In this document: positions 10,693 through 22,446 of the stretch, piece by piece | How the letters are laid out: the number at the start of each line of letters is the position of its first letter | Position numbering within the stretch: the stretch's first letter is position 1 | Assembly (NCBI GenBank): GCA_951799405.1 | Contig: OX637334.1 | Span: forward strand, 3,968,001-4,032,000 | DNA from: Agapetus fuscipes | Lineage: Eukaryota; Arthropoda; Insecta; Trichoptera; Glossosomatidae | DNA length: 64,000 nucleotides | Reading direction: 5' to 3' | Program-made: the position numbers and the translations under genes | The notes under the pieces: model-generated | What the model was told of the DNA's origin: nothing | The model's input: the letters and a program-made list of their open reading frames with translations, nothing else | Databases searched by the model: none

Positions 10693-11044
10693 TGCATTCT
10701 CTTGAAAACAGTCAGTTAAGATTCGTATGTAATTCTTACTCTATGTGAGTTTAGCTTCACTAATATACCTTCCCTTATCTCTGGGGAGTAAGGAAGAGCT
10801 GATATAAGCCGCTAGTTACAAGCCTAGGTCCGTTAAGCCGCACTTATGTAGCTTATACCACGCTTTAGTAGGTCTTGTTCCAGAGGTCTACCACAAGCCG
10901 TGCGTCAATTCTCAGCCCCCAACAGAATTAGAGGGCTGGAGTAATGGGGGGCTTATATGAAAATATTAGGTCAGATGGTAATGTGGTTTAAATGTAGATT
11001 ATAAAGGCATATTAAGATTTAGGTTGGTATTTTGATATTTGAAA
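10693..11044. other. Intronic, nothing recognised
   Basis: No repeat or coding feature that I could support. Confidence 0.4.
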
Positions 11045-11350
11045 TGCACCTAAGCTACAGGCATAGTGCGACTTCTTACTGTTTTGTCCCCAAAGTATGT
11101 AGATGTATGTGGCGTTTATAAGCTTTTAAAAAACGTTTTCATAGGTAAAAGGCTGGCCTTGCGCCAACCACTTTACTTGATGAGGGTGTTTCTCAGCTCC
11201 TGAGGAGGCTGGATCTAATTTTCGATGAAGGTTGAGTAATCCTTCCCGGTATTTTATTTTGAGGCTGAAATGAACAAACAATTTTTGGCACCCTTGATGC
11301 AAATCTAACCCTAGACTTCAGCATGGAATGTAGGCATGATGACCGGGCTT
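11045..11350 (-). repeat. SINE-A copy, decayed
   Basis: Reverse strand body: aaaaggctggccttgcgccaa, ctcctgaggaggctgg, tattttgaggctgaaatgaa, then the degraded tRNA-like head (gcatggaatgtaggc). Confidence 0.65.
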
Positions 11351-11599
11351 TCGACTGGAATACTTTTATATTGAGTACGAGTAATAATAAAAATGCGTTT
11401 GCGCGAACTTATACGTGTTAACTTTTGGACGGGCATTATGTAAGAATTTTAAATGTGAGTAAAGTATCTTGCAACTTACAAAGATTACAGATATACCACA
11501 CAAACAAAATTATTACAGGTGTGGAATAAAACATGTAAAAATAATCTTAAAATAATTCGAACCCTTAAAGGTAAGAATGACGTTTACATCCAATCCAAA

Positions 11600-12115
11600 A
11601 AAAAAGTCCAAAAATCAGCTCAATAGGCTTCAATCGCTGCAGAACGCCGCAGCTAGACTCATATATGGGGCCGCAAAGTCCTGCCACATCACTCCTCATC
11701 TTCAAGCTCTGCATTGGCTGAAAATCCCTGAGAGGATCACTTTTAAAGTCGGTTTGCTCACCTTAAAAGCACTGCGTGGGAGTGCTCCGGGGTACCTGAT
11801 GGAGCTGGTGTCTCCAGCAGCTACAACATCGCACGGACAAACACTGAGGTCAGCTGCATCAAGAAGCAGCTGCCTGGACAGTGGACATCCCTGCAAGAAG
11901 GCCCCTCACTGTTTTTGGAGACAGAGCATTCAAGGCAGCCGCTCCAATTACTTGGAACGCTATTCCCGCCTCACTGAGGGAACTGGATATGGAGAGACCA
12001 TTTAAAAGAGGTCTCAAGACTCACCTCTTCGTCCAATCATACGGACAAGCACCTTTGTAGTGACACAGTGTCATAAAGGGCTCTATACAAAATTTGTCTT
12101 ATCTTATCTTATCTT
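11600..12115 (+). mobile_element. LINE family G (L2/CR1-like) RT C-terminus and 3' end
   Basis: Frame encodes LNRLQSLQNAAARLIYG, HITPHLQALHWLKIPERI and GSAPGYLMELV, the classic L2/CR1 RT C-terminal motifs. A frameshift near 11850 leads into VFGDRAF-type and WNAIP-type homology in another frame, ending about 12059. The tail is a (TCTTA)n microsatellite, 12100-12118. Confidence 0.8.
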
Positions 12116-12594
12116 ATCACATATTTTCAATCAAAAATTTTTGACCTCATATTACCGGATTGCGAAGATGAAGAATAGTTTTTTTTTTTTATTGGCTGCT
12201 AAATTCACTTATCACATAAACCTGTGCGAGAAAAAAAAGTCTTTTTTTGTGCAGAGTCTATTCAAGTGTTACCACATATTTTAATCTTAGATATAGTTTT
12301 GGATGTCGCAGGCGCACTTACACTATGGGTGTATATCGAAGGTGGTCGTATAACGGAAACCCGTGTAATATTCATGAGAGCTAATGTAATGGCGAGCCTC
12401 ATCCGTGTCGACAAGCCTCCGCAAGGTGAATGCTACGCCATACATTATACAACAAGAAGCTACGGGCTACGACAAATCGTAGAGCAAACACCTGCTACGA
12501 CTAACTTAGCTTTGTGTCTGTAAGGAAAAAAACTCAACTTGTTAGGTTTAGGAACTTGGAATTACGGTCGTTTGACATATTTACAGTAAAAAAA

Positions 12595-12869
12595 ATGATC
12601 GGGTATTACACGAACCGTTATAAGAGAACTTATGTACCTACATTATTCTCGACGTTTCGTTAGCGACGCAGCTAACGTCTTCCGGAGTTCAACGGTTCGT
12701 TTAATATCCGATCAAAAATTACGACTGAGGATGAACTCATTACTTCATTTATCCTCAGTCGTCGTGCAGAGAGGGTGTCTTCTGAAGACGTAAGCTACGT
12801 CGCTAACGAAACGTCGAGAATAATGTAAGTTATCTTACAGCGGTTCGTGTAATAACCGATCAATAAAAT
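12595..12869. mobile_element. Long foldback MITE with nested inner palindrome
   Basis: Arms 12596-12685 and 12778-12868 are inverted repeats of about 90 bp (shared ctcgacgtttcgttagcgac). The centre has its own palindrome (cgactgaggat / atcctcagtcg, 12722-12765). Single arms recur at about 18990-19090, 20222-20400, 33305-33365 and 44385-44470. Confidence 0.8.
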
Positions 12870-12894
12870 TTAACTGTGTAGTTATAATTAATGT

Positions 12895-13172
12895 AAAAAA
12901 AACTCAATTTAACTACACATATTGTGCATCTTTTTACCGTGTCGTCTCTGAAATATTTTGTTTGCATGTATGGGGGACGGCTTTACGTCAACTTATGAAG
13001 TGGGGGCCGGGTTATAATTTCTTGTGAAAGCTAAAAAAGACTTTCCGATGTTTCGTTTTGGTTTTGAAATATGCACTAAATCAGGAAATCATTTCTGACA
13101 CCCTCGGCGGTAAATGATCCCTTGCAATCGGTATGGATTGCAAGCATCGTACCACTGAGCTATTGTCTGGAT
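12895..13172 (-). repeat. SINE-A copy
   Basis: Reverse strand: ctcaatttaactacaca tail end, gggggccgggttataatttc body, ttctgacaccctcggcgg and the tRNA-like head gcaagcatcgtaccactgagc. Confidence 0.7.
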
Positions 13173-13209
13173 CGTCAGCGGAAAAAATCTACAAATACAT
13201 AATCCATAA

Positions 13210-13450
13210 TCTATAATGTTAGCTGCAAAGATATGTTAACATTTAAGGCTCATATTAAATGCATGCCCACAGACAGGCGCATGTAGGTTCGCGCCTACAC
13301 ATCCTGCATGCGTGCATATAAATAAACAAAACCTCACATGAACATAAACCTTGCAACTCCTGCCGCTTTTCCCTGAAACCGGTGTGGCATTGGCAAAAGT
13401 GAACCGATTTAGAAGCACGGGGGGTCAGCCTCATACCAACCTATCAGTCA
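13210..13450 (-). repeat. Family C copy
   Basis: Reverse copy of a diverged subfamily. The frame is still open for 60 codons (FANATPVSGKSGRSC...). Ends in the (TCTAA)-like tail at the low-coordinate side. Confidence 0.8.
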
Positions 13451-14132
13451 TCGATTCTGATAAACTTAATGCTTTATAAAAAGAGAACGGTTGTAAGACA
13501 TTATATATAAAATGAAAAAAAAATTAGGAACTGTCTTGTAGAGAAGAACGGGTTTATCAACGTTACGTCTAAGTCAGATTCAACTTCTTCTACATCTTCT
13601 ATGTAGAAAAGAAACATCTTTGATGACGTCAGATACGATAAAACAAATCGTTGAGAAAGACGCTTTTCTTTATAAAACACTTCGTAATTTTTTTTTTTCA
13701 TTCAGTTATTCTTTAAAATATAAATTGGAAGCAATCGCGCCTGAGTAAGCTGAGACTTAAGTTAGCTAAGATTTGAAAGCTGGGAATAAATGAAAGATAA
13801 AATACTTTACTTAAAAACAACTTTTCTATTTAAGTATCGTAGACCAAACAATCGCCTATAAAACAAGTATTCGTCAGCTATCTTATAAAATTCATTGTGG
13901 TCCAAATTGTAGCCAAAAAACATGAAAACAACCTCTACTTGGTAAATATCGTAAACTAAACAATCGGCTGTGAAAGCAATATTTGGGAATTTTTCATATA
14001 AAATGTATGATAGACAATCATCTACGCCAAACCATAGTCAAATTAACCTGGTAAGAAAGTTAAACCTCTACGAATATAGAATTGCTTCAAATAGTAAAAG
14101 CCTTTCTTTATTATCATCATGTTGCCTTGACT
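13451..14132. other. Intronic, nothing recognised
   Basis: AT-rich with no repeat that I can match elsewhere in the window. Confidence 0.4.
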
Positions 14133-14385
14133 TATAGGTTGGTATGAGGCTGACCACCCATACTATAAAAAATGGTTCACTTTGCCAATGTCACTCCTGT
14201 TTCAGGGAAGGTCGGCAAGAGGTGCAGGGCTTATGTTCATTCGAGATTGAGTTTTTATATTGAAGGTCCACATGCGGCATGTGTGAGCGCGAAATTATGC
14301 GTGTCTGCTTGTGGGAATGCATTTAATATGAACCTTAAATGATACATATCTTTGCAACTAAGATTTAGATTAAGATTTAGCCACG
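14133..14385 (+). repeat. Family C copy
   Basis: Runs from ttgacttataggttggtatg to cttagattaagatt. The family frame from the ATG at 14172 is open to near its usual end (stop at the NLK position). Confidence 0.85.
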
Positions 14386-14931
14386 TTATAGTAGGACCGC
14401 GCTACTCTGGGCAGGTAAAAAAGATAAATTTTATAATCAACGTGCCCGGATTGCAATCTGCAGAACTTGAATAAATTAAAGATTTAAGTAGTAATAAACT
14501 AAGTATCTTAGTTAGTTATCAAAAGATACAGGTAGGTAAGACAGACAAGATACACTATAAAACACTGTCATGTAATAACCTAAGCCTTTAAAGTGAGGTT
14601 AAAAATGCGCGACTCTTTTGAAAAACCTCCATCGTCCGTCCGGGTTACCACCAAATAAGCGAAAGTCTGGATTAGCGAGAATCTACTGTATTTTTTTAGC
14701 TCACTTTCTCATCTGTCTGTCTGTGTGATTGATTATTATTTGTTTGCAATATTTAAATTTTCAGAATTAAATTTCAACTAGGTACTTCTGCTCCTCACAA
14801 AGCTCTGAAATATTGAATACAAACTCTTATCATCCAAATATTCCCAAAGCCACGCTTAAAATTGGAGTCTGGAATTTATGAATATATTTTAAGGATCCAA
14901 CCCCCAAATTAGACCAGTATCTTTTTTTTAA
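14386..14931. other. Intronic, nothing recognised
   Basis: No gene or recurrent repeat seen. Confidence 0.4.
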
Positions 14932-15370
14932 GAAATCCTGTGCGGAAGACTCCCTACATATCAGAGACTCTAAGGGTCTATGACACTGGTTGTAATGCCG
15001 CAGAGATGTTGTTTATGAGCTTGGTCGTCGCTACAAAGCGCCAATACTCAAGAAAGACCCAGTTGCTGTAAGGCTGGATGGTCCTTTAGTGACCGGTTTT
15101 TTGTAAAGGTTTTATGAATTTTTCAACCCAGCGAAGAGCATATCAGAAAATAAAAATGGTATATTTTTGTGCTCCGCCGGGATCCGAATCCACAACCTTC
15201 CATTTACGAGTCCGAAGTGTTGCCACTACGGACTACGGACCGGTCCAAGATGCCAACGACACGCGGTGTACCTGAGCGGTTACCCATCCAAGCACTGACC
15301 ACGCCCAATGTTGCTTAACTTCGGTGATCTATGGGAACCGGTGCTTTCAACATGGCTAACGTCGTTGACC
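14932..15370 (-). mobile_element. SINE-B, full-length composite: 5S head, tRNA middle, LINE-F tail
   Basis: On the reverse strand: 15370-15252 is a 5S-rRNA-like head of 119 nt with complementary ends (gtcaacgac / gtcgttggc) and ttcccatagatcaccgaag. Next comes a tRNA-like part (ccggtccgtagtccgtagtg, gattcgg/gatccc B box), the SINE-B body, then the LINE-F-type tail ending in atttctt and an A-run (14932-14939). This is one of two complete copies in the window. Confidence 0.85.
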
Positions 15371-15447
15371 CAAAACCTTCTTGAACCCAAAACCTTCCAT
15401 TGCGAGTCCGAAGTGTTGGCACTGGACTTTTGACCGGTCTCTGTTAT
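15371..15447 (-). repeat. SINE-B tRNA-like fragment
   Basis: aaaccttccattgcgagtcc, gaagtgttggcactgg and ttgaccggtc repeat the tRNA-like middle of the adjacent element, so this may be a tandem partial copy or an older insertion. Confidence 0.6.
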
Positions 15448-15851
15448 CAAGTGTTTTGTTTAAAAATTTTGTTTAAAATAAATAAATAAACTTTAAAAAT
15501 GTTAGTAAACTAGTTTTTTCTAGTCTGCTCACTAGCGCATCAGTATGTGGTTTATTTGTAGGACCGTTTCCTTGGTTAGCCTGTCTGTGGTTTTCGTAAA
15601 GCTTAATTCAGACGTTAACAGTATGCAAGTTCTTTAGGTCATGACGTGTAATTTTGTGAACGCGTTCCCTGAGGACAGGCTTTCCACATAAAATGCCCGA
15701 TTCGTTCAACAACATTCTTGAATCTTTCTATGACAGTGAGTCCTCTATTGAAGATCTCTCAGATACTCCTCTGCAAGACTCCTCAGATCTCCTGAAAGTG
15801 CTCTAGAGTCTAGCGTCAGCCTTTGTATCGCATCTTACATTCATTATAGTC
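15448..15851. other. Intronic, unclassified
   Basis: Contains short open stretches but no supported gene; 15690-15800 (ttcgttcaacaacattcttg) could be part of a transposon frame that I do not recognise. Confidence 0.35.
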
Positions 15852-16350
15852 CGGTCGATAGCTCAGTTACTAAAGTGCTTGCATTCTATGCCAAGGACGC
15901 CGGTTCGAATCCCACTGAGGGTGTAATCTAATCTAAGTTGCAAAGATATGTTACATTGGAGATTCATATAACATGCATTCCCACAACTAGACACGTACAA
16001 GTTCGCGCTTGCACATGCCTCATGTGAACCTACTACATAAAAACCAAATCTCAAATGGACATACACCCTGCAACTCTCGCCGTCCTTCTCTGAAACAGGG
16101 ATTACATTGGCAAAGTGAACCATTTTTACAGCATAAGTGGTCAGCCGCATACCAACCTATAAGTCAAGGAACATACACGACAAATTACATTGTGTCATAG
16201 ATGATTTCTCGAGTTTAGGGATTTTAAGCCTTTAGTGGTTGGCGTAAGGCCGACCTTTATAAATAAACAGGTTAATTCGACACATGCGACCCCTTGGGAG
16301 AGAACGTGACATGAAATTACACTATAAGTGTAGCTTAGTTACGGTTTTGC
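15852..16350 (+). repeat. SINE-A copy split by family C
   Basis: Head 15852-15924 (cggtcgatagctcagtta, cggttcgaatcccactgagg) and body/tail 16196-16350 (gatttctcgagtttaggg, cacatgcgaccccttggg) are separated by a reverse family C copy. Confidence 0.8.
15925..16186 (-). repeat. Family C copy inserted in SINE-A
   Basis: Complete reverse copy; the family frame is open for 75 codons or more (MRLTTYAVKMVHFANV... LQLRLD). Its insertion shows family C was active after SINE-A. Confidence 0.88.
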
Positions 16351-16930
16351 GTTTTTTTTTGCTTTATACACTTTATGGCTCAGTTAAAAACATATTCTCT
16401 ATTTAATTTTATCCTATTTGCTGGAATTTTTGCAGATTGGCGAAGTACAACAATATTATTTTGGTGATATATTATTAGTTGACTAAAAAATTAACTGCCT
16501 ATTAATATTATTCGTACATTCGACCACTGTCTTGACTTGTATTACTGGCTCCATTTGAACAGACTGTAACCAACGAAATAATATGTATGAAAACATCTAC
16601 GAGTAATATTATCTTCAAAGCGTTCTCTGGGATTAGGCCGAACAGCAATCTCTTAGAATAATATTTCCCGAAGAGAATCTGTATTTTCTATTTGGTTTCA
16701 TTTTTACCTGCTTTATAATCACTCGTTCTTTCTTTTTTAACTTTTATTATCTCGTCTAGTCATCTAGTACAACAAAAACAAAAAGGTTAAAAAATATATC
16801 TGATGAATGATTTTTTTTATCTATGTGTTTTATTTTCGAAGACCCGTTTTAATAAAAGTTTCTCTGTAAAATATAAAAAAATACAGTTTTGTTTCTACAG
16901 AAATAATATGTTATATAGTCCTTAATTTAT
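16351..16930. other. Intronic, nothing recognised
   Basis: AT-rich; no match to the repeat families listed. Confidence 0.4.
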
Positions 16931-17193
16931 CGTCCCCCCAGTGCTTGTTTGGCTTATCTACCTTTTTTTTTTCATAGATGACCTTTGAATGGAGTTGTCT
17001 TAAGAACCACATTCTACACAATCTGAGCTAACGAAATCACGTATATATATGAGTAATTAAAAATGGTTTTACTATCAATATCCAGTATTTACAAGACACA
17101 AAGTTGGTCGAGTACACATAAAAGCATTGCTCGTGTGAAATTACCTCAGAGGGAAGTAAGACAATCAAGCACTCGGGAGACGTTTTTAGGTGA
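16931..17193. mobile_element. MITE-E copy
   Basis: TIRs CGTCCCCCCAGTGCTTG at the left and caagcactcgggagacg at the right are inverted; the length is about 263 bp. The interior matches 55410-55597 and both halves of 9818-10692. Confidence 0.75.
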
Positions 17194-17704
17194 TGGTCTG
17201 GGGACCGAAATGTCTCTTTTTTAACATAAAAAATAGTGAAAATAAAAAGTGTTACGTGGATAAAAATGGCTTTTTGTTCTTAATCTTTCGAAATAAAATT
17301 GTTCAAAGGTTTTAAAAAGTTAGAATACTAAACCCAATTTGTACACAGACTCGGACCGTGGATGTAGAAAAGCAATCTGCATTTCGGGTTTCTAATAACA
17401 TGCATCTCACTCCCTCTGGTCAGTGGCTGTGAGCCGGTGGTCCACGAGGGTCTGCGAAAAAATCATGCATACATACTTATAGAAGAGTGACCTGTGAAAA
17501 TAAACTTAGAAAACAATTCTGTGAAAGTAAATTAAAATTCGGTCGATATCTCAGTACGTAGAATACTTTTATATCATGCAAGAGGGAGGGTTCAATCCCC
17601 ACCAACGGTTTGCCGTTTTGATGTTTACATAAAACCCGAAAAAAATATCAACAAGGCACATGCGAAGTTAAGTAGTACAAGTAAATAAATGAATCAAAGT
17701 CTTG
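17194..17704. repeat. Mostly unclassified; decayed SINE-A at about 17537-17665
   Basis: 17537-17600 carries attcggtcgatatctcagta (A box) and gggttcaatccccacc (B box). The rest of the interval shows nothing supportable. Confidence 0.55.
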
Positions 17705-17858
17705 TGGCGGTATTCACCATTGCCATCTGAACGCTAAAGTTTAGCTAAGGAAAAATTCCTAGTAAGTATCGAAATACATTACTACTATTTCGATACTTAC
17801 TAGAATTTTTTCCTTAGCAAAACTTAAGCATTCACATGGCAGTTGTGAATACCGCCAT
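17705..17858. mobile_element. Foldback MITE, arms about 70 bp
   Basis: Nearly all of it is one imperfect palindrome: tggcggtattcac at the left pairs with gtgaataccgcca at the right, and the inner arms share agtaagtatcgaaat. Arm divergence is moderate. Confidence 0.8.
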
Positions 17859-18621
17859 TGATCCTCCAACTATCCAAAATATAATCAAAGTTTTTCTTTA
17901 TTGATCATTTATGTTTTCTTAAAAACAAATTACTAATTAAAAACTGTTTCTTTTCCCTCAATATATCAATTTATTTCAATTATAGATTACTAACGTTTTC
18001 GTCATCATCAGGTAGGATTACAGTGAATCATCAGTGAAGTCATTATCAAGATTACAGTGATTAAGTGAAAAGAAACAGTGTGTATTTAGTAATTTGTTTT
18101 TAAGAAAACATAAATAATCAGTCAATATGAATTTTCACAGTGTTAATACACAAACCGTAAAAAATATAAAGTTTTTCTTGGTCGAATCAAAGTGGTCCTT
18201 ATTGGAAGCGAATTAATTGAAGATGCCGTTTTTTTCGAAACGAAAAAAATTAAACTCTTCTTTGCTAAAAAAAGGTTTCCGAACTGCTGCCTTTGCTGTT
18301 CTGAAATTCCGTGCGATTGGATCGCTTTATACGTCCCGAGCAAAGCAGTTCAGGTTCGGTTTTGACCCAAAGCTCAAAAGCTCGAGAATCGCAGTAATTA
18401 AAGCTAGAACCCAAACATTCGAGAGCAACTCGCTTTAAACTGGATCTACGCAATAAAAACCTCCAGACTGTGAATCAGGACGAAACTAATTGAAAACGCT
18501 GGTATGGTCGAGGGCTGATATAATTCGCTAGTACTCGAATTTCCCTTATAGAAATAAGCGCAAGTTTGAATCTCACCTGCGCTGTGTCTTATCGACTTTG
18601 ACCCTGATTCAACAGATCGAC
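17859..18621. other. Intronic, unclassified
   Basis: 17950-18110 has repeat-like wording (cgttttcgtcatcatcagg) shared by many insect short elements, but no second copy is visible here. Frames on both strands at 18217-18453 show no protein motif. Confidence 0.35.
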
Positions 18622-18878
18622 CCCTTAGTGCTTGTTTGTCTTATGTTCATCACATGTAATTTCACATGAACAATGTTGGCATGTGTACAGAACAATGTGT
18701 CTAAAGAAAGCTGGAAATTTAAAAATATTTGCGACAGCTCTCACCCTATCGTGTTTTATGTTTTTTTATTCAGCTCAGATTGTATAGAATGCAATTCTTG
18801 AGACAATTTCATTGAAAGTTCATGTTTGAATCAAATGATAAGCCAAAAAATAGCTGGAGGACGAGAAGTCATTGGGTA
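18622..18878. mobile_element. MITE-E copy
   Basis: Starts cgaccccttagtgcttg; the interior acatgaacaatgttggcatg and tgtatagaatgcaattcttg matches 32535-32796. The right end is degraded (gctggaggacg). Confidence 0.7.
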
Positions 18879-18984
18879 AAAATTAATTCATAATTTATTA
18901 AAATATTAAATAATAAACTATTAATTTTTAATGTTAATACCCGTTTCTGGATAGGCAAAATAGGTGCATTGTATACACCTGAAC

Positions 18985-19092
18985 TCGTACGAGTTCACTT
19001 GCCTCTTGAAGACGTTGGCTACGATGCAAACGCAACGTCCATAATTATGTAAGTTCTCCTCTAACGATTTGTCTAATATCCAAAAAATTGAA
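18985..19092. repeat. Foldback arm (family of 12595-12869)
   Basis: cttgaagacgttggctacga, aacgcaacgtccataattat and taagttctcctctaacgatt match the right arm of the foldback at 12778-12868. Confidence 0.65.
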
Positions 19093-19664
19093 ATATCTAC
19101 TGTGAAGCTATTAAAATGATATGTTAGTATTTTTCTAAAATTTAAATACATGTTTTAAGATGCGATAAAAATCAAATTCAGAACCTTCCGATTTTGAGTG
19201 TAAACCCTTCATTTAATTTTACGAAAAAATTATCAGCTCTTTTTCTGTTAGTGTGTTTTAGCGTAGCATATTTTTTCGCGCGCTAAGTGAATTTTTATGC
19301 GAACTTCATACCCCGAATATAAAACATTTAATTTTAAACTCTCACGATCGCGTAAATAAAAAAATGTATTGATAATACGACAGCACTCCTAGAGAGTGAT
19401 TAAATTTTCATACATTTTTTTCGATTTACGCCATCGAGGGAAGTTAACGCAATGTTGAATACCTACTTGGGGTACAGAACGGCACGCACTTGAATTTGAA
19501 TTCTAAATTTAAACCACAAATATCTGGGGTGGGGCCAATCGTAAATCCGTTTAAGTGGCGACGGAATTTTTGTGCGCGACGGAATCTCTTTGGCGACGGA
19601 AAATAAATTTGAACAACTTTGGGGACGATCCGGCGAGAATGGGTACATAAAACAATTTATTTAT
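19093..19664. other. Intronic, nothing recognised
   Basis: No supported feature. Confidence 0.35.
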
Positions 19665-19935
19665 ATGTTCTATATAAAAATGGTGTACTTTGCAAATGTC
19701 CCCCTTGTTTCAGGGAAGGTCAGCAAAAATAGCAAGGCTTATGTATATTTTAGATATTGGTTTTTTTGTATAAGCACACATGCAGCATGTGCAAACTCGA
19801 ACTAAGAAGCGTTTGCTTGTGAGCAAACGTTCAATAAGAATCTCAAATTGCTAGGTGTAAGCTGGTTTTGTTGTGTAATAATTGTATTTGTAAATATGAA
19901 TCTTAAATGTTAACATATCTTTACAAATTTGATAA
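19665..19935 (+). repeat. Family C copy, diverged
   Basis: atggtgtactttgcaaatg through gcatgtgcaaactcgaac; an insertion or rearrangement follows (ttgctaggtgtaagctgg) before the tail-like tctttacaaatttgat. The frame closes early. Confidence 0.7.
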
Positions 19936-20221
19936 TAAATAGATAGATTATACTCCACCTGAAATCTAACACACTACGTTGTAAATAAATGTTCGAATCG
20001 TTAATCACCAAATTATTATTAGTTGTAGGCTCTCAAGAAAGCCTGGATTAACTCCTTTGGGGGCCCTGGTGCGGAGAAAAGCTCGGGGCCCGCTTATATG
20101 CCCCCTCCCTGAAATTCCCCCCCCCCCCCTAATTTGTTCACAACGCAAAATATACATTTAATGATTTTTTTACGAGATTTACCAATATTTGAATGATTTA
20201 ATAAAAAAAAAACACTCAGTA

Positions 20222-20565
20222 GATAGTTAGGTTTAAGTTAGAATTACGGTCGTTTGACATTTTGACAAATATATTAATTTTCGGATATTTAACGAACCGT
20301 TCGGTGAGAACTTACATTATTCTCTACGTTTCGTCAGCGACGTAGCCGACGTCTTCAGGAGAACATCCTATCTGTACGGCGACTGAGGATGAACTGAGTA
20401 GATGTTGCACATACAATGCAAATGCTAATTGCGTTTCCCTCGAAAGAGTTGCTTAAGGGTGTCTTATCTATTTATTTTTACAAACAAAGGGCCGTCCTTT
20501 CGCCAGCCACTTCCCTTGAAGTGGGGGTTTCCCAGCTATCTAGGGGACTTTATTGAAATATTACA
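20222..20565. repeat. Foldback arm then SINE-A fragment
   Basis: 20222-20400 matches the left arm of 12595-12869 (acgtttcgtcagcgacgtag, gacgtcttcagg). 20460-20565 is SINE-A body on the reverse strand (gccgtcctttcgccagccac, gtgggggtttcccagct). Confidence 0.65.
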
Positions 20566-20937
20566 TTTCGATTCTTTTAGCTCTTTGAGGGCCCCCTGTT
20601 CGTGGAGGGCCTGCTTCAGTCGCACCGTTCGAACCGCCCTTAATCCGGATCTGAGTCTCAAGGATTTCTCTTGCATCTGCGGGCTCATCGCCTCTTGTGA
20701 AAGCTTTAATTTGAGTGAGTGGCCGGGAATCCAGTCGCTTCCGGGTTAGATTGAATGCAGTTGAACGTTCGAAAGCGGCTGAGGTTCTTACAATTTACAT
20801 ATTTATGCAGTATACTGAAGATATACGCTAAAGAAGATATATGAGACGCATCAGTAGAGCGAACGTTCACTCTCGGAGAAATAATTATTTTGTGTGCTAT
20901 AAAAATATATAAGCAATCTAACCGGTATAATAAATAC

Positions 20938-21280
20938 GTCCGGCCTGTGGTCCAGTGGTTTCTCTTTCAGTTACCTTTGAAAAGCAGACCGTTCCCCAAT
21001 GGTTCATCCAGCCTTACAGAAAATGTGTCTTGCTTGAAATTTGGCGCTTTGTATCGTCAAAAAAGTTTGCAGAATGCTCTTGAGGTGTAGTTTACACGAC
21101 AATAGCGCTCAACAAATAAATCATCCATGTATTATAAATTAAAATCACGTTAGAAACAAATACTGAAAAGTTTCGGTTTAAAAAATGTGAATATTCATTA
21201 TTTTTTACTCATATGCATATAGCGTGGTCTGTAGTCCAGTGGTCAACGCTACGGACTCGCAATCGGAAGGTTGTGATGAT
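20938..21280 (+). repeat. Two SINE-B copies, internally deleted and truncated
   Basis: 20938-21125 joins the A box (cggcctgtggtccagtgg) directly to the body (ttcatccagccttacag) and the end (gcgctcaacaaataaatcat), so the B box is deleted. 21221-21280 is a second head fragment (gtggtctgtagtccagtgg). Confidence 0.75.
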
Positions 21281-22224
21281 GCATTTGAGAAAAATGAATT
21301 CAAAGCGTTTTGCAGACATAAAGCTTTGAGAAAAGGGGACGTCATATTAAATTTTAATTTTATTATTAACACCTCTTTAAAATCTTTCAGTTTGAACGTA
21401 GAAGTGGCATTTTGAACTAAAAGACTATATTTTTTATTTTCTCAAACTTTGGAGGTAGGTACGAAATATTCAGATCAATCATTCTATGTATATTGCTTCA
21501 TTTCGTACCTGTAAATACTACTTGATTTCACTACTATTATTTGTTCATATCAAATGTTCACCTGTTTCATTCAATGTTCAGACGCGTTCTTTCGAGTCAA
21601 AGATTTCGAACAATCGCCGGCAGGGATGAACGTTCAATGAAGCGCATATTTATGAAATCTTTTTAAACGAAAGTTCAAATTCATTTAATTCTATGTTCAG
21701 ACGATTTGTTTCGATATAAAGATGTCAAAAATGACATTAAAAAACGTGAAGTAACACATCGTATAGTACAAAAAGTACTGTGAAACGTAACCTAGGACTG
21801 TGAAATAGAGGACATAGCGAGATGGAGCAGATTCAAGAGGAGGTTTTGGAGAGATAGTGCCTCCAGAATGATCCACAAAAGACTCGCACACATCGTAGCT
21901 AACGAGATACCAATCCTAGCTGGGCGTTCTCATCTCCGGATCCATGAGCCAATATGAAGCTTTTTTGCGAATCATACATTAAAAGATCTACAACAAGAAC
22001 ATAATTTATAGAGAAGATTTCAAAGTGATAGCTTACCTACTTTGACACAAATAAATAATAATTTGATGAAGAACCAACAACCTTTGTATATTTTGACATA
22101 AAAAAGTGAAAATAAACAATTATACGACTAAAGAAAACCCCTGTTTTCTTTGAAAAATAAACCAAATTAAATTTGAAGCGCTTGGCCATAGGGCCGACTT
22201 TTTAGAATCCTATCATTCAGAGTC
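21281..22224. other. Intronic, mostly unclassified; possible LINE relic at about 21795-21960
   Basis: 21920-21957 (cgttctcatctccggatcca, tgagccaatatg) resembles 37700-37745, so a shared repeat is likely, but I cannot assign it. Confidence 0.35.
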
Positions 22225-22446
22225 TTGTCTAATCTAGTCTAATCTAAGTTGCAAAGATATGTTACATTGGAGGTTCACATTATATGCATTCCCATAACCA
22301 GACACGTACAAGTTCGCGCCTGCACATGCCTCATGTGAACCTACAACATAAAAACCAAATCTCAAATGGACATTCACCCTGCAACTCTTGCCGTCCTTCC
22401 CTGAAATTGGCAAAGGGGTGACATTGGCAAAGTGTACCATTTTTAC
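22225..22446 (-). repeat. Family C copy
   Basis: Young-looking reverse copy; the frame is open for 68 codons with a small duplication (PLPISGKDGKSC) caused by a repeated ggcaaag segment. Confidence 0.88.
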
